Shown: positions 8,781 through 18,056, counted from the first letter of the stretch. The stretch is DNA of 64,000 bases from Nocardiopsis metallicus (GCF_014201115.1 NZ_JACHDO010000001.1:3782001-3846000), one strand, 5' to 3'. Program-made: numbers and translations. The notes: a model not told the origin generated them from the sequence alone.

Positions 8781-9794
8781 ATGTCGAATGCCGTTTCCAG
8801 CGTTCTGGTCACTGGGGCGGGCAAGCCGGGAACCTCCGCGACAATCACTGCACTGCGACGCTCCGGCTACCGGGTCCTCGCCGTGGACAGTGCCCCTGAA
8901 GCAAGCGGCCTGGGCAAAGCCGACCGTGCCTATGTCGTACCGGCCGGAAGCCAGGCGGGGTTCGTCGAGGAGCTGACCCGCGTGTGCTTGCACGAACGGG
9001 TGCGTGCGATCGTGCCGCTGGTCGATGAGGAACTGGTCGATGAGGAACTGGTCGCGGTCTGGGAGTTGAGCCGATTGGGCATCCAGATCCTCTCGCCCAG
9101 GCTCTCACTGGTGGCACTGTGCTTGGACCGGTTACAGCTGACCGAGGTCCTGAGACTGTGCCGGGTGCGCACGCCACGGACCCGGCTGGCGTCCAAGGGC
9201 GCTGGTGACCTCTCATTCCCGATGGTTCTCACAGACCGCTACAAAACCGGTCAGGTGAGCCCGGCTCGGGTGGCCCAGGACATGCAAGCTCTCGACGGGC
9301 TCCTGTTCGAGCACCGTGCACACCTGGGACGGCTGCTCATTCAAGAGCACGTGCCCGGGCCGGAGTACTCCGTGTCCGTCGTGGTCTGGCGTGACGGGAA
9401 CGTCCAGGCCGTGGTCCCCAAGGAAATCGTCTACCGGAAGGGGGCCGCTCACTACGCCGTCACCCGACGCCAGGAAGCTTTGACTCAGGCGTGCGCCGAG
9501 ACGGCTCGCGTTCTGGACGCCGACGGCCCGATCAGCGTGCGGGCGCGACTCGATGCCGCAGGAGACCCGCACGTCTTCGACATCGCCCCCCGTCTGACGA
9601 GGACGTCTTCGTTGACGGTGAGTGCGGGGGTGGACGAAGTCCGCGGACTGCTAGACCAGGCGCTCACCGGAGGCGGCCCCACTCTGAAGAACAGCTGGCG
9701 CGAAGGCATCACCCTGCCCCTGCAGGACAGTGGCGCCTCCCCGCACCAGCCTGCACTCGACCCCCATGACCAAACCCTGGAAAAGAACGGCTGA
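8781..9794 (+). CDS. ATP-grasp domain protein (CarB-like ligase)
   Basis: A 337-residue ATP-grasp enzyme. ATG 8781 is chosen because AGGAGAAAGG precedes it. The N-terminus has a dinucleotide-like loop (VLVTGAGKPGTSATITALRRSGY) as in the CarB/PurK type pre-ATP-grasp domain; the middle has the substrate/ATP region (RLLIQEHVPGPEYSVSVVVW), and DPHVFDIAPRLTRTSS near residue 275 is the Mg-binding segment (E/D...N replaced by D...R). ATP-grasp enzymes join carboxylates to amines or thiols through acyl phosphates. Given its neighbours, a cell-wall amino-acid ligase is possible, but the substrate is unknown. Confidence 0.75.
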   Translation: MSNAVSSVLVTGAGKPGTSATITALRRSGYRVLAVDSAPEASGLGKADRAYVVPAGSQAGFVEELTRVCLHERVRAIVPLVDEELVDEELVAVWELSRLGIQILSPRLSLVALCLDRLQLTEVLRLCRVRTPRTRLASKGAGDLSFPMVLTDRYKTGQVSPARVAQDMQALDGLLFEHRAHLGRLLIQEHVPGPEYSVSVVVWRDGNVQAVVPKEIVYRKGAAHYAVTRRQEALTQACAETARVLDADGPISVRARLDAAGDPHVFDIAPRLTRTSSLTVSAGVDEVRGLLDQALTGGGPTLKNSWREGITLPLQDSGASPHQPALDPHDQTLEKNG

Positions 9795-9797
9795 CCC

Positions 9798-10859
9798 ATG
9801 CCCCAGCCCTGCACCATCGGCCAACACCCCCGAGGCCGCCCCCACCGGACGAAGACTGTGCTCCGAGGTTGGGCGGTGACGGTCCTCGCAGCGCTACTGG
9901 CGGCCTGCTCCACGAACAACCCTGCACCCGGTTCCGGTGTGGAAGGCAAGGAGGCCGAACCCGTCCAGCTTCCCGAGGTCGCCGCCTACCGAGTGGCCGA
10001 AGACGAACCGGCCCTCGACGTCAAAGTCGCCGCCGTCCGCTTCCTGGAAACCGCCTTCAACTACGACGAAGGACAAGGCACCGCCCAAGCGACCAGGGAA
10101 CGGCTCGCCCAAGCCGAGATAGACCCCGACGCGATCACTGATGAAACACCCTTCTCAGAAGACTCAGAAGACGCGGACACCGACACCTCCGGTGCGGCCG
10201 AGGTCATCTATCCACAGTTGGGTGGATTGACCGATGATCAGGCCTCCATCATGGCGGTCACCGAGATCACCACACTGACGCAAGAATCGTTGCTCTCGGC
10301 CACCTACGTCATCGACCTGCGCCTGACCCGGCAGGGAGACTCCTGGGACGTCACCGAGATCGCCTCCCTGGGAGGCACACCTCCCCAGGACGCCTCCCCC
10401 TCACCCGGCAGTGAGGATGAGGCCCCCCGGGCGCAGGTGAGCGAAGCCGCCACAGAGGTTCTGCGATCCCCGAGCATCGAACTGCCAGGCAGCGCTAGAT
10501 GGGACATCCTGGACCACCAGATCGACGACCGACTTCTGGAGCTGCTCCTCGAGCTGTCCTCAGAGCGCACGCTCTCGGTCGCGGTCCTGGCCACCGGCCA
10601 CCCCGTCAACGTCTTCGACAGCCCTTCAGTGAGCAACCACACGCACGGCAGGGCGGTCGATATCTGGGCCATCGACGGCGTCACCATCTCCGACCTGCGC
10701 GCATCAGGGCCGGACGGGCCAGCCGGTACTGTGATGAGAGAGGCTTTGGAACAGGGGGCCACCGAGGTCGGCGGGCCTTGGGCACTGAGCACCGATCACG
10801 GCGGTACCTTCACCAATACCGTGCACCAGGACCACCTGCACATCGCCTTCAAGCAGTGA
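9798..10859 (+). CDS. Lipoprotein with M15-type (VanY-like) zinc carboxypeptidase domain
   Basis: An exported lipoprotein of 353 residues. A hydrophobic signal ends in LLAAC with Cys37 as the lipidation site. After an acidic linker, the C-terminal domain shows SNHTHGRAVDIW near residue 280 (the SxHxxGxAxD zinc motif of M15 D-Ala-D-Ala peptidases) and HQDHLHIAF at the end (the HxH ligand pair). It would act outside the membrane on peptidoglycan stem peptides. It follows the ATP-grasp gene by 3 bp, so the two are co-transcribed. The catalytic acid normally sits between the motifs; I did not identify it with certainty. Confidence 0.75.
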   Translation: MPQPCTIGQHPRGRPHRTKTVLRGWAVTVLAALLAACSTNNPAPGSGVEGKEAEPVQLPEVAAYRVAEDEPALDVKVAAVRFLETAFNYDEGQGTAQATRERLAQAEIDPDAITDETPFSEDSEDADTDTSGAAEVIYPQLGGLTDDQASIMAVTEITTLTQESLLSATYVIDLRLTRQGDSWDVTEIASLGGTPPQDASPSPGSEDEAPRAQVSEAATEVLRSPSIELPGSARWDILDHQIDDRLLELLLELSSERTLSVAVLATGHPVNVFDSPSVSNHTHGRAVDIWAIDGVTISDLRASGPDGPAGTVMREALEQGATEVGGPWALSTDHGGTFTNTVHQDHLHIAFKQ

Positions 10860-10966
10860 GCGGAGCACACCGCTGCCAGCACAAAGCACTACCGCTTTGG
10901 GTCCTGGTGCCGCACACAGCACGGCACCACCGGCAGCCACCACGGGCACGGGTTCAAGGATCAGGG

Positions 10967-11323
10967 ATGTCACGCAAGAGACTGGGACAACTGGAGGCCG
11001 AAATTCTGGCCCTGCTGGCCGGTGCCGAGGAGTATCTGTCCACCGCACAGCTGCGGGAGCAACTGGAAGGGTCCCCCGCCTACACCACGGTCAACACCGT
11101 CCTGTTTCGCCTGTTGGACAAGAAGATGGTCGAACGCGCTCAACGAGGACGCGGCTACGTCTACCGGCTCCTGGTGGATGAGGCCGACCTCGCCGCTGGC
11201 CGCATGTTCGACCATCTCAGGGTGGCCAGTGATCCCTCCGATGTGCTCAACCAGTTCGTGCACGGGCTCAACCCCGCTGAGGAGAGGGCCCTGCGCGCAC
11301 TGCTGGATCGTCCCGAGGAGTAG
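10967..11323 (+). CDS. blaI: BlaI/MecI/CopY-family repressor
   Basis: A 118-residue winged-helix protein with the family pattern: LGQLEAEILALLAG, then STAQLREQLEG..PAYTTVNTVLFRLLDKKMVERAQRGRGYVYRLLV. The YTTVNTVL..LLDK segment is the recognition-helix region. In BlaI/MecI systems the repressor dimer holds TACA/TGTA operators until a membrane sensor protease triggers its cleavage. The next gene, 2 bp downstream, encodes that type of protease, and two matching operators lie at 8614 and 8713. Confidence 0.9.
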   Translation: MSRKRLGQLEAEILALLAGAEEYLSTAQLREQLEGSPAYTTVNTVLFRLLDKKMVERAQRGRGYVYRLLVDEADLAAGRMFDHLRVASDPSDVLNQFVHGLNPAEERALRALLDRPEE

Positions 11324-11325
11324 AC

Positions 11326-12207
11326 ATGGGCTGGCCTACCTTCGCTCCCGCACTGCTCCTGATCACCCTGAGCCTGGCGCTGAGCTGGAAGCCACTCCCT
11401 CTGCACCCCGCCTGGTCGGCGCGGATCCTGGCTGTGTGCGGGGTCAGCACCGCCTTGGCCGTACTGAGCACCACGCTCCTCGTAGCAGCGGTGTTCATCA
11501 CCGGCCTGCTTCCCCGCGACGTGGTCAGCGGTTGGGGCAGCAGAGGGGCTCTGCTCCTGGATCACGGCCCGGTCTCCCTCCACCTGGGTCTGATGGCGGT
11601 GGTGCTGCTGATGGTGGGCCTGTTCGGTATCGCCCGACTGGGACTGGGCGTCCGCAAGGACATCCGTGCCGTACGTGGCGACAGCCAGTACATCACCGAG
11701 CAGGATCATCCGATCGCGCTGGCCGTGCCTGGGCAGCACGGCGGTGTACTCGTGTCGCGCGGGCTGATGCGCCTGCTCAACCGCGAAGAACTCCAGGTCG
11801 TCTTTCGTCACGAACACGCCCACCTGCGCCACCGCCACCACGTCTACTCGACCCTGACCGCGCTGTCCGCTGCCCTCTTTCCCCCGTTGCGAACCCTGCA
11901 CCAGTCGTTGCGCCTGGCGCTGGAACGCTGGGCCGACGAGGACACCGCCGCGATCACGGGCAACCGTGAACTGGTCGCCCGCACCATCGCCCGTGTCGCC
12001 CTGGCTTCGCCGAAGCCGCGCACAAGCTGGCACCTGGCCTTGGCCGACTCCCACGCGCTCCACCGTGTGCGGGCCCTGCTCGGCAAGGCTCCCTCAGCCA
12101 ATCCCGTGGCCGGACCCGCCCTGCTGGGAGGGACCGGGGTCGCATCGAGCGGCATCGCCTCCAGCTGTTTCCAACTCCACCACCTCTACGTGCTCGTGCT
12201 GCTGTGA
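11326..12207 (+). CDS. M56-family (BlaR1-like) membrane metalloprotease
   Basis: A 293-residue membrane protein with about four hydrophobic segments and the zinc site RHEHAHLRHRHH (HExxH near residue 162), followed by a distal glutamate in ERWADEDTAA. This is the M56 peptidase layout of BlaR1/MecR1, but no extracellular penicillin-binding domain is present, so the signal sensed may differ from beta-lactams. It directly follows blaI. Expected role: cleave BlaI, or start its loss, on envelope stress. Confidence 0.88.
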   Translation: MGWPTFAPALLLITLSLALSWKPLPLHPAWSARILAVCGVSTALAVLSTTLLVAAVFITGLLPRDVVSGWGSRGALLLDHGPVSLHLGLMAVVLLMVGLFGIARLGLGVRKDIRAVRGDSQYITEQDHPIALAVPGQHGGVLVSRGLMRLLNREELQVVFRHEHAHLRHRHHVYSTLTALSAALFPPLRTLHQSLRLALERWADEDTAAITGNRELVARTIARVALASPKPRTSWHLALADSHALHRVRALLGKAPSANPVAGPALLGGTGVASSGIASSCFQLHHLYVLVLL

Positions 12208-12622
12208 GACAGCCCCGGCACGGAAGGGTCCGGACATACGTCTGGGTTCCAGGATCGTCTACTCAATGCCCGACGGGCACCTGAGGCGTTTGGTGTTGGA
12301 GGCGTTGAACTACGCCGATCACCAGGTCACCGGCGAACCTCACCATCTCTGATCCGCCGCTACTACCGCAATCCCGTGGGAGTGGCGGCGCACCCCCCAA
12401 TCATGTCGACGGTGCCTCGAAGCCCCCAGGCGACTAAACCCGGGGGCCTTTGCACCCGAAGGACTGCTGATCAGCTTCGCCCGGGGCAGTGTCCGGAGAG
12501 AATGACGCGCAGACGCAGGCACAGGCCCAAGAGGCGAAAGGGCAAGGTGATTTCGGCAGAACCGGAACCGCAGACGGACTTGCAGGGGGTCACAGACTTC
12601 ATCCCGTTACTCATGCCCCGAG
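12208..12622. other. Intergenic stretch without a supported gene
   Basis: No gene is supported between the M56 gene and the CsoR-like box. A short rightward frame ending near 12352 (RIVYSMPDGHLRRLVLEALN) has no start or ribosome-binding site and may be a remnant. A weak hairpin, CCCCCAGG...CCCGGGGG near 12427-12448, may end the blaI-M56 transcript. Confidence 0.45.
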
Positions 12623-12641
12623 GATACCCCCAGGAGGTATC
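12623..12641. promoter_or_regulatory. CsoR/CstR-like operator (orphan)
   Basis: GATACCCCCAGGAGGTATC is an inverted repeat (GATACC...GGTATC) with a G/C-rich centre, the shape bound by CsoR-family copper or persulfide sensors. It lies about 245 bp from the 3' end of the FAD oxidoreductase gene. The nearest candidate target is a doubtful 47-codon leftward frame starting near 12613, so its target is unclear. Confidence 0.5.
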
Positions 12642-12868
12642 TGAAAACCCGATGGGATGGCCAAATCGAGCAGCGCTGGAGATCAGCGCATCCCCACCAC
12701 GGGCTCGAAAAACCTGCGCGGGATCTACGGGGCGGATGGCTTTCCCATCCGGTAAGCCGCCTCGTCTCAGCCCTGCCACCGTCAGCGGCCCGTGCCCGCT
12801 GCGATTGCCCACTCGACCAGACCGATGCCCGTGCGGGGCACGCGGACTCGAACGCCGGGCGCTCGCGG
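12642..12868. other. Stretch with no gene seen
   Basis: No supported gene or RNA was found. Open frames on both strands here look like GC-driven shadows. Confidence 0.45.
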
Positions 12869-14017
12869 TCACGCGTGCAGGCGCGGCGCCCACTCCTGGA
12901 CGAGTCGAACGGCATCGATCCCGACCGCCCCTACCGCCCTGCCCTCCACCTCGTGGACGACCAGCAGGGGATCGGTCGACACACAGCGCTCACGCGCTCC
13001 TGATCCGTTGTGTCCGACGCCGGTGAGCGTGCGGCCGTAGACGCGCGCCGCGAAGTTCGCGCGCGGCAGGTAGGGGCCGGGGTCGGCTCCGAGCCCGAGG
13101 TCGTACAGCAGGGTGCGAGCGGCGTGTCCGCCCTGTGCGGCCGCGTCACCCCAGTGGTCGATCCGCCAGGAGCCCAGCAAGCCACCGCGGTGGATGGCGA
13201 CACCCCCGGCACCATAGGCCCGCGGTGCACCGGCGATGTGCAGCCGGGCGCCGACGTCGACACCGTTCGGCCATGGTTGCGGTGCGACCGGGGTGGTGCC
13301 GATCGCCTCGATGACGAGGTCGGCCTCCACGCGTGTTCCGTCATCGAGCACCAGCCCGACGTGGGCTTCGCCCGGTGTGACGGCGACGGGTTGACGTGCG
13401 AAGTACGTGCAGATGTGCGTGCGGTGTAGGTCAGCGACTCGCCGGGCGACCAGGTCACCCAGCGCGGTGCGTCCCGGGGTGGTGGTTCGGGCCAGGAGTG
13501 CGATGTCGTGTCCCGCTTGGTGCAGCACAGAGGCGGTCTCGGCGGCTACCAATCCGGCGCCCAGGATGATCACCCGTGCCGGGCGGGGGGTGCGGGCGAG
13601 TAGGTCGCGCACGCCTAGCGCGTCGCGCAACGAGTGCAGCGTGGTCAGGCGGCCTGCCCGCACGGCGTCCCGGGCGCCGCGTAGTTCGGCGTGGACGCGC
13701 CTGGGGGTGCTGCCGGTCGCCACGATGAGGGAATCGAAGCCCAAAGTGGCACCCGAGTCGAGGTGTACCCGGCGTGCGGCGACATCGACTCGGCGGGCGG
13801 TGTCGGCGACGAAGGGCTCGTTCGGGGGCGTCAACGCGGCCTGCTCTGGGGTGATGAGCCCGAGGGCCACCCCCTTGTTCACCAGTGTCCGGTTGTAGGG
13901 CTCGCGGCCGCTGGCTCCCACGAGTGTGACGTCCACGGCGCGGGCCGTGATGAGTTCCCTTGCCGCGGCTGCTCCCGCCGCTCCCGCTCCGAGGACCACT
14001 ACCTGGTGTGCCGACAT
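12869..14017 (-). CDS. FAD/NAD(P)-dependent oxidoreductase
   Basis: A 382-residue flavoprotein of the pyridine-nucleotide-disulfide/ferredoxin reductase superfamily. It shows the N-terminal FAD fingerprint VVVLGAGAAGAAAARE, the DSLIVATGSTPR strand, a second dinucleotide motif VIILGAGLVAAETASVL near residue 150, and the LVIEAIGTTP segment. No CxxxxC redox pair is present. ATG 14017 is preceded by GGAGGA. It is divergent from copZ across two CsoR-type boxes, so copper-linked expression is likely. Its role could be cuprous/cupric redox handling or electron supply; the substrate is not known. Confidence 0.82.
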   Translation of the reverse strand: MSAHQVVVLGAGAAGAAAARELITARAVDVTLVGASGREPYNRTLVNKGVALGLITPEQAALTPPNEPFVADTARRVDVAARRVHLDSGATLGFDSLIVATGSTPRRVHAELRGARDAVRAGRLTTLHSLRDALGVRDLLARTPRPARVIILGAGLVAAETASVLHQAGHDIALLARTTTPGRTALGDLVARRVADLHRTHICTYFARQPVAVTPGEAHVGLVLDDGTRVEADLVIEAIGTTPVAPQPWPNGVDVGARLHIAGAPRAYGAGGVAIHRGGLLGSWRIDHWGDAAAQGGHAARTLLYDLGLGADPGPYLPRANFAARVYGRTLTGVGHNGSGARERCVSTDPLLVVHEVEGRAVGAVGIDAVRLVQEWAPRLHA

Positions 14018-14041
14018 GACTGTCCTCCTGCTGGTCCTTGC

Positions 14042-14070
14042 TTGACTCATATACCCTAAGGGGGTATATC
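14042..14070 (+). promoter_or_regulatory. Sigma-70-like promoter of the copper operon
   Basis: TTGACT (14042-14047), a 17-bp spacer and TATATC (14065-14070) form a good housekeeping promoter pointing at copZ. The CsoR-type operator at 14049-14069 fills its spacer, so a bound repressor would exclude polymerase. Confidence 0.65.
14049..14069. promoter_or_regulatory. CsoR-type copper operator 1
   Basis: Perfect 8-bp arms ATATACCC and GGGTATAT are separated by TAAGG. This matches the TACCC...GGGTA form of CsoR operators in actinobacteria. It overlaps the copZ promoter. Confidence 0.75.
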
Positions 14071-14084
14071 TGGACTGGTAAACA

Positions 14085-14099
14085 TACCCCATAGGGGTA
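14085..14099. promoter_or_regulatory. CsoR-type copper operator 2
   Basis: TACCCCATAGGGGTA is a perfect palindrome (TACCCC-ATA-GGGGTA), 15 bp from operator 1 and between the divergent oxidoreductase and copZ genes. It could serve both promoters. No csoR gene lies in the window. Confidence 0.72.
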
Positions 14100-14134
14100 C
14101 ACGAAGTTGATCGCTGAGATGTGAGGACGGCCAG

Positions 14135-14347
14135 ATGAGTGCCACGCAGACCTACGCCGTGACGGGGATGACGTGCGGACATTGCGAGGGGGCGGTTCGC
14201 GGCGAGGTGTCCCGCCTTCCGGGCGTCGCCGCCGTCGAGGTCAGCTCCGCCACGGGTCGGCTGGTCGTGACCGCCGACGGACGGATCGATGACGCGGCCG
14301 TGATCGCCGCGGTCGGCGAGGCCGGATACGCAGCCACGAGGAGCTGA
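14135..14347 (+). CDS. copZ: CopZ-like copper chaperone (HMA domain)
   Basis: A 70-residue heavy-metal-associated protein with GMTCGHCEGAV near residue 11, the CxxC copper site, followed by the babbab HMA pattern (SRLPGVAAVEVSSATGRLVV). It would carry Cu(I) in the cytosol to the CopA ATPase encoded downstream. It is the first gene of the rightward copper operon and is followed after 1 bp by the next gene. Confidence 0.93.
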   Translation: MSATQTYAVTGMTCGHCEGAVRGEVSRLPGVAAVEVSSATGRLVVTADGRIDDAAVIAAVGEAGYAATRS

Positions 14348-14348
14348 G

Positions 14349-15350
14349 ATGAACGCACCGACCAAGCTGGTCCTGTACGGGCTGGTGCTGGTGGCCGTGT
14401 TCGCCGTCGCTGGATTCACGGCGAACGCGGTGGTACCCGAAGAGACCGTGCGCAACTGGTCGCAGGAGACCACGGATCACGGTCAGCACGGACAGGAAGG
14501 CGACGCGGACACCGCCGGGCACGGGGCGCACGCGGACGATGCGGCCCCGCTCGGGCTCGGCCTCGCCCAGGACGGTTACCAGCTCACCGGGGTGAGTGCC
14601 CCCGAGGAGACCGGTAGCGAGGGCGAGCTGACTTTCGCGGTGAGTACCTCCGGGGGCGAACCGGTGACCGCGTTCGAACTCAACCACGAGAAGGAAATGC
14701 ACTTGATCGCCGTCCGCGCCGACGGGCAGCACTTCCGGCACGTGCATCCTGAACTGGACACCGACGGCACTTGGTCGATCCCCTGGGAGTGGGAGGAGGC
14801 CGGAACCTATCGGATCTTCGCGGACTTCGTGCCCTCTGAGAGCGGTGAGGACATGACCCTGTCGACGACGGTGCAGGTGAGCGGTGACTACGCCGCGGTG
14901 CCTGCCGGTGAACGGGTCACCGAGACGAACGCCGGTGGATTCGACGTCAGCGTTCGAGGAGACCTGGTCACGGGTCAGCCCTCGGAGCTGACCGTGTCCG
15001 TGGCCCGTGACGGCGAGCCGGTCACCGACCTTGAGCCCTACCTGGGGGCCTTCGGGCACCTGGTGGCGCTTCGTGGCGGGGACCTGGCCTACCTGCACGT
15101 CCACTCGCACGGCGCCGAGCCCGAGGCCGGGCAGACCGCCGGTCCGGACATCACGTTCGAGGCCACCGCGCCCACCGAGGGCCGCTACCTGTTGTACCTG
15201 GACTTCCAGGTCGACGGACAGGTGCACACCGCGCCGCTGGTCATCGACGCGACCGCCGACCCAGCCGGGATCCCGAGCGAGGACGACCATTCCGGTGACG
15301 GTTCGGGCAACGGTGACGATCACGAGGACGGAGACGGCCATGACCACTGA
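14349..15350 (+). CDS. Exported, His-rich copper-handling membrane protein
   Basis: A 333-residue protein with one N-terminal membrane anchor ([17 protein letters not shown]) and a large outside part. Acidic/His-rich segments flank it ([19 protein letters not shown], and a C-terminal tail HEDGDGHDH). The core has two similar beta domains with [19 protein letters not shown] and [19 protein letters not shown], each with His clusters fit for metal binding. Its place between copZ and copA suggests periplasm-side copper binding or sensing. It overlaps copA by 11 bp. Confidence 0.75.
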   Translation: MNAPTKLVLYGLVLVAVFAVAGFTANAVVPEETVRNWSQETTDHGQHGQEGDADTAGHGAHADDAAPLGLGLAQDGYQLTGVSAPEETGSEGELTFAVSTSGGEPVTAFELNHEKEMHLIAVRADGQHFRHVHPELDTDGTWSIPWEWEEAGTYRIFADFVPSESGEDMTLSTTVQVSGDYAAVPAGERVTETNAGGFDVSVRGDLVTGQPSELTVSVARDGEPVTDLEPYLGAFGHLVALRGGDLAYLHVHSHGAEPEAGQTAGPDITFEATAPTEGRYLLYLDFQVDGQVHTAPLVIDATADPAGIPSEDDHSGDGSGNGDDHEDGDGHDH

Positions 15351-17667
15351 CCCCGCCACCAGGACAACCAGCGGCAGCATCGAGTTGCAGATCGGCGGCA
15401 TGACCTGTGCCTCGTGCGCGAACCGGATCGAGAAGAAGCTCAACAAGCTCGACGGCGTCACGGCCAGCGTCAACTACGCCACGGAGAAGGCCAGCGTCAC
15501 CGGTCCGGCGGACCTGGACCCCCAGGCGCTCATCTCCGAGGTGGAACGGACCGGTTACACGGCCACGCTTCCCGCCGCGCCGCGAACCGGCGCGGGCAAC
15601 TCCGAAGGTGAGAGCGAGTCACGTGAGGAAGCCGAGCTGCGTGCCCTCAGGCAGCGGCTGATCGGTGCGGCGACCCTGGCGGTACCGGTCATCGCGATGG
15701 CGATGGTTCCCGCGCTGCAGTTCGACTACTGGGGTTTTGCCTCCCTGGTGCTGGCCGCTCCCGTCGTGGTCTGGGCCGGTTGGCCCTTCCACAAGGCGGC
15801 GTGGACCAATCTCAAGCACGGCGCGGCCACGATGGACACCCTCATCTCCGTGGGCACCACCGCCGCGCTCATCTGGTCGATCATCGCCTTGTTCTGGGGC
15901 ACGGCCGGACAGCCGGGCGTGGTCCATCCCTTCGAGTTGACGATCTCGCGCAGTGACGGCTTCGGGCACATCTACCTCGAAGTCGGTGCCGGGGTGATCA
16001 CGTTCATCCTTCTGGGCCGCTACTTCGAAAAGCGCTCCAAGCGCCGTGCCGGTGCCGCGCTGCGTGCCCTGCTCGAACTCGGCGCGAAGGAGGCCTCCGT
16101 CCTGCGCGGAGGCAGGGAAGAGCGGATTCCGATCGATGAGCTCGCCGTGGGGGATGAGTTCGTCGTCCGTCCCGGGGAGAAGATCGCCACCGACGGGGTG
16201 ATCACCTCGGGTCGCTCCGCGATCGACGCCTCGATGCTCACCGGTGAATCCGTGCCGGTGGAGGTCACCGAGGGCGACAACGTCACGGGCGCCACCGTCA
16301 ACGCCGGAGGCCGCCTGGTCGTCAAGGCCACGCGGGTGGGCTCCGATACGCAGTTGGCGCAGATGGCCCAGATGGTCGAGGACGCCCAGTCCGGCAAGGC
16401 CGAGATCCAACGCCTGGCCGACCGGGTCTCCGGGGTGTTCGTGCCGATCGCCATCGCGATCGCCGTGGGCGCTCTGGGAGCGTGGATCGGGGCCGGATTC
16501 CCGCTCAGCGCCGGATTCACCGCGGCGGTGGCGGTCCTGATCATCGCCTGCCCGTGCGCCCTGGGGCTGGCCACCCCCACCGCGCTGCTGGTGGGAACCG
16601 GTCGCGGCGCGCAGATGGGCGTGCTCATCAAGGGCCCCGAAATCCTTGAGTCCACGCGCAGGGTCGACACCGTCGTGCTGGACAAGACCGGCACCGTCAC
16701 CACCGGCAAGATGACACTGACCGGGGTGATCGCCGCCCGGGGAGTGGACCGCACCGAGCTGCTGCGCCTGGCCGGGGGTTTGGAGGACTACTCCGAGCAC
16801 CCCATCGCCCAGGCCATCGCCGCCGGAGCGGCCGCCGAGGTCGGTGAGCTGCCCGCTCCGGAGTCCTTCGACAACATCGAGGGCCAGGGCGTGCAGGGGG
16901 TGGTTGAGGGGCACGCCGTCCTCGCGGGCCGCGAGACGCTGCTGGCGGAGTGGTCGCTGACCCTTGACGAGGAGCTGCGCGCGGCCAAGCGGGCCGCCGA
17001 GGCCGAGGGCAAGACCGCGATCGCGGTCGGCTGGGACGGAGCCGCGCGCGGTGTGCTGGTGGTCTCCGACCAGATCAAGACCACCTCCGCCGAGGCGATC
17101 GCCCAGTTCAGGAAGCTCGGCTTGACCCCGGTGCTTCTGACCGGGGACAACCAGGCGGTGGCCGAGCAGGTCGCCGCCGAGGTCGGCATCGAGCGTGTGA
17201 TCGCCGAAGTGCTTCCCAAGGACAAGGTCGACGTCGTCGCCCGGTTCCAGGACGAGGGCAGGGTCGTGGCGATGGTCGGCGACGGCGTCAACGACGCCCC
17301 CGCCCTGGCCCAGGCCGATCTGGGGCTGGCCATGGGCACCGGAACCGACGTGGCGATCGAGGCCGCCGACATCACGCTGGTCCGTGGTGACCTGCGGGCC
17401 GCGGCGGACGCGATCCGCCTGGCCCGTCGGACACTGCGCACCATCAAGACCAACCTGTTCTGGGCCTTCGCCTACAACACCTCGGCGATCCCGCTGGCCG
17501 CTTTCGGACTGCTCAATCCCATGCTGGCCGGAGCGGCGATGGCCTTCTCCAGCGTCTGCGTGGTCGGCAACAGCCTGCGCCTGCGCAGCTTCAGGGCTCA
17601 CGCGGACCAGGCCCGGACATCCTCGCCCGCCGACCAGGAGCCAGCCCGCCAACCGATGAACGCCTGA
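15340..17667 (+). CDS. copA: CopA-type Cu(I)-exporting P1B-1 ATPase
   Basis: A 775-residue heavy-metal P-type ATPase. An N-terminal HMA domain has GMTCASC near residue 20; the actuator has TGESVP; the transport motif is IIACPCALG near residue 403 (CPC); phosphorylation is at [10 protein letters not shown] near 447; the nucleotide domain has SEHPIA; and GDGVNDAPA lies near 646. These are the P1B-1 Cu+ pump signatures. ATG 15340 inside the end of the previous gene gives translational coupling. It exports cytosolic Cu(I) delivered by CopZ. Confidence 0.95.
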   Translation: MTTDPATRTTSGSIELQIGGMTCASCANRIEKKLNKLDGVTASVNYATEKASVTGPADLDPQALISEVERTGYTATLPAAPRTGAGNSEGESESREEAELRALRQRLIGAATLAVPVIAMAMVPALQFDYWGFASLVLAAPVVVWAGWPFHKAAWTNLKHGAATMDTLISVGTTAALIWSIIALFWGTAGQPGVVHPFELTISRSDGFGHIYLEVGAGVITFILLGRYFEKRSKRRAGAALRALLELGAKEASVLRGGREERIPIDELAVGDEFVVRPGEKIATDGVITSGRSAIDASMLTGESVPVEVTEGDNVTGATVNAGGRLVVKATRVGSDTQLAQMAQMVEDAQSGKAEIQRLADRVSGVFVPIAIAIAVGALGAWIGAGFPLSAGFTAAVAVLIIACPCALGLATPTALLVGTGRGAQMGVLIKGPEILESTRRVDTVVLDKTGTVTTGKMTLTGVIAARGVDRTELLRLAGGLEDYSEHPIAQAIAAGAAAEVGELPAPESFDNIEGQGVQGVVEGHAVLAGRETLLAEWSLTLDEELRAAKRAAEAEGKTAIAVGWDGAARGVLVVSDQIKTTSAEAIAQFRKLGLTPVLLTGDNQAVAEQVAAEVGIERVIAEVLPKDKVDVVARFQDEGRVVAMVGDGVNDAPALAQADLGLAMGTGTDVAIEAADITLVRGDLRAAADAIRLARRTLRTIKTNLFWAFAYNTSAIPLAAFGLLNPMLAGAAMAFSSVCVVGNSLRLRSFRAHADQARTSSPADQEPARQPMNA

Positions 17668-17699
17668 CAGTGAACCGAAGACCACAGAAGAGGAACCCC

Positions 17700-17963
17700 A
17701 TGACGACTCCCGGCAACCGCGACCAGGACAGCACGGCCAAGGCGGGCGACTGCTGCGGCCACACACCGGCGAAGGAGGACCTGGCCTCCGCACCGGACCA
17801 GGACGTCGCCGAGTGCCCGGTCATGGTCGGCACTCCGGTGCTCAAGTCCCAGGCCGAGGAACTCGGCCTCTACCGCGACCACGACGGGCAGCGGTACTGG
17901 CTGTGCTGCGACTCCTGCGGCCCTCTGTTCGACGCCGACCCCGAGCGGTACGCCACCGCCTAA
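17700..17963 (+). CDS. YHS-domain heavy-metal-binding protein
   Basis: An 87-residue protein. ATG 17700 is preferred over GTG 17670 because AGAGGAA precedes it. The core AECPVMVGTPVLKSQAEEL and YWLCCDSCGPLFDADPERY is a YHS/TRASH-like fold with several Cys residues (CCGH, ECP, CCDSC). Such small proteins often sit beside copper ATPases and bind or sense the metal. It lies in the same operon between copA and copB. Confidence 0.8.
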   Translation: MTTPGNRDQDSTAKAGDCCGHTPAKEDLASAPDQDVAECPVMVGTPVLKSQAEELGLYRDHDGQRYWLCCDSCGPLFDADPERYATA

Positions 17964-17973
17964 CCCACACCCG

Positions 17974-18013
17974 AGCCGGTGCTTTCCCTGGGCAGACCTT
18001 GCGGAAGGCACCG
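17974..18013 (+). terminator. Intercistronic hairpin between YHS gene and copB
   Basis: GCCGGTGC...GCACCGGC forms an 8-bp stem with a long loop, without a T-run. It may lower readthrough into copB or stabilise the upstream mRNA. Confidence 0.4.
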
Positions 18014-18056
18014 GCCCCTCGCCCCGCAGCGACGGGGTGACCCGAGGAGGACGAGT

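Noticed and set aside
11161..12063. Leftward 300-codon frame opposite the M56 gene
   Set aside because: Shadow frame; the M56 protease and BlaI frames have clear motifs.
12376..13026. Rightward 216-codon frame between the M56 and oxidoreductase genes
   Set aside because: Arg/Pro-rich, overlaps the oxidoreductase end, no ribosome-binding site or family pattern.
14018..14473. Upstream extension of the FAD oxidoreductase
   Set aside because: It would read through the copper operators and copZ; ATG 14017 has a good ribosome-binding site and begins right at the FAD motif.
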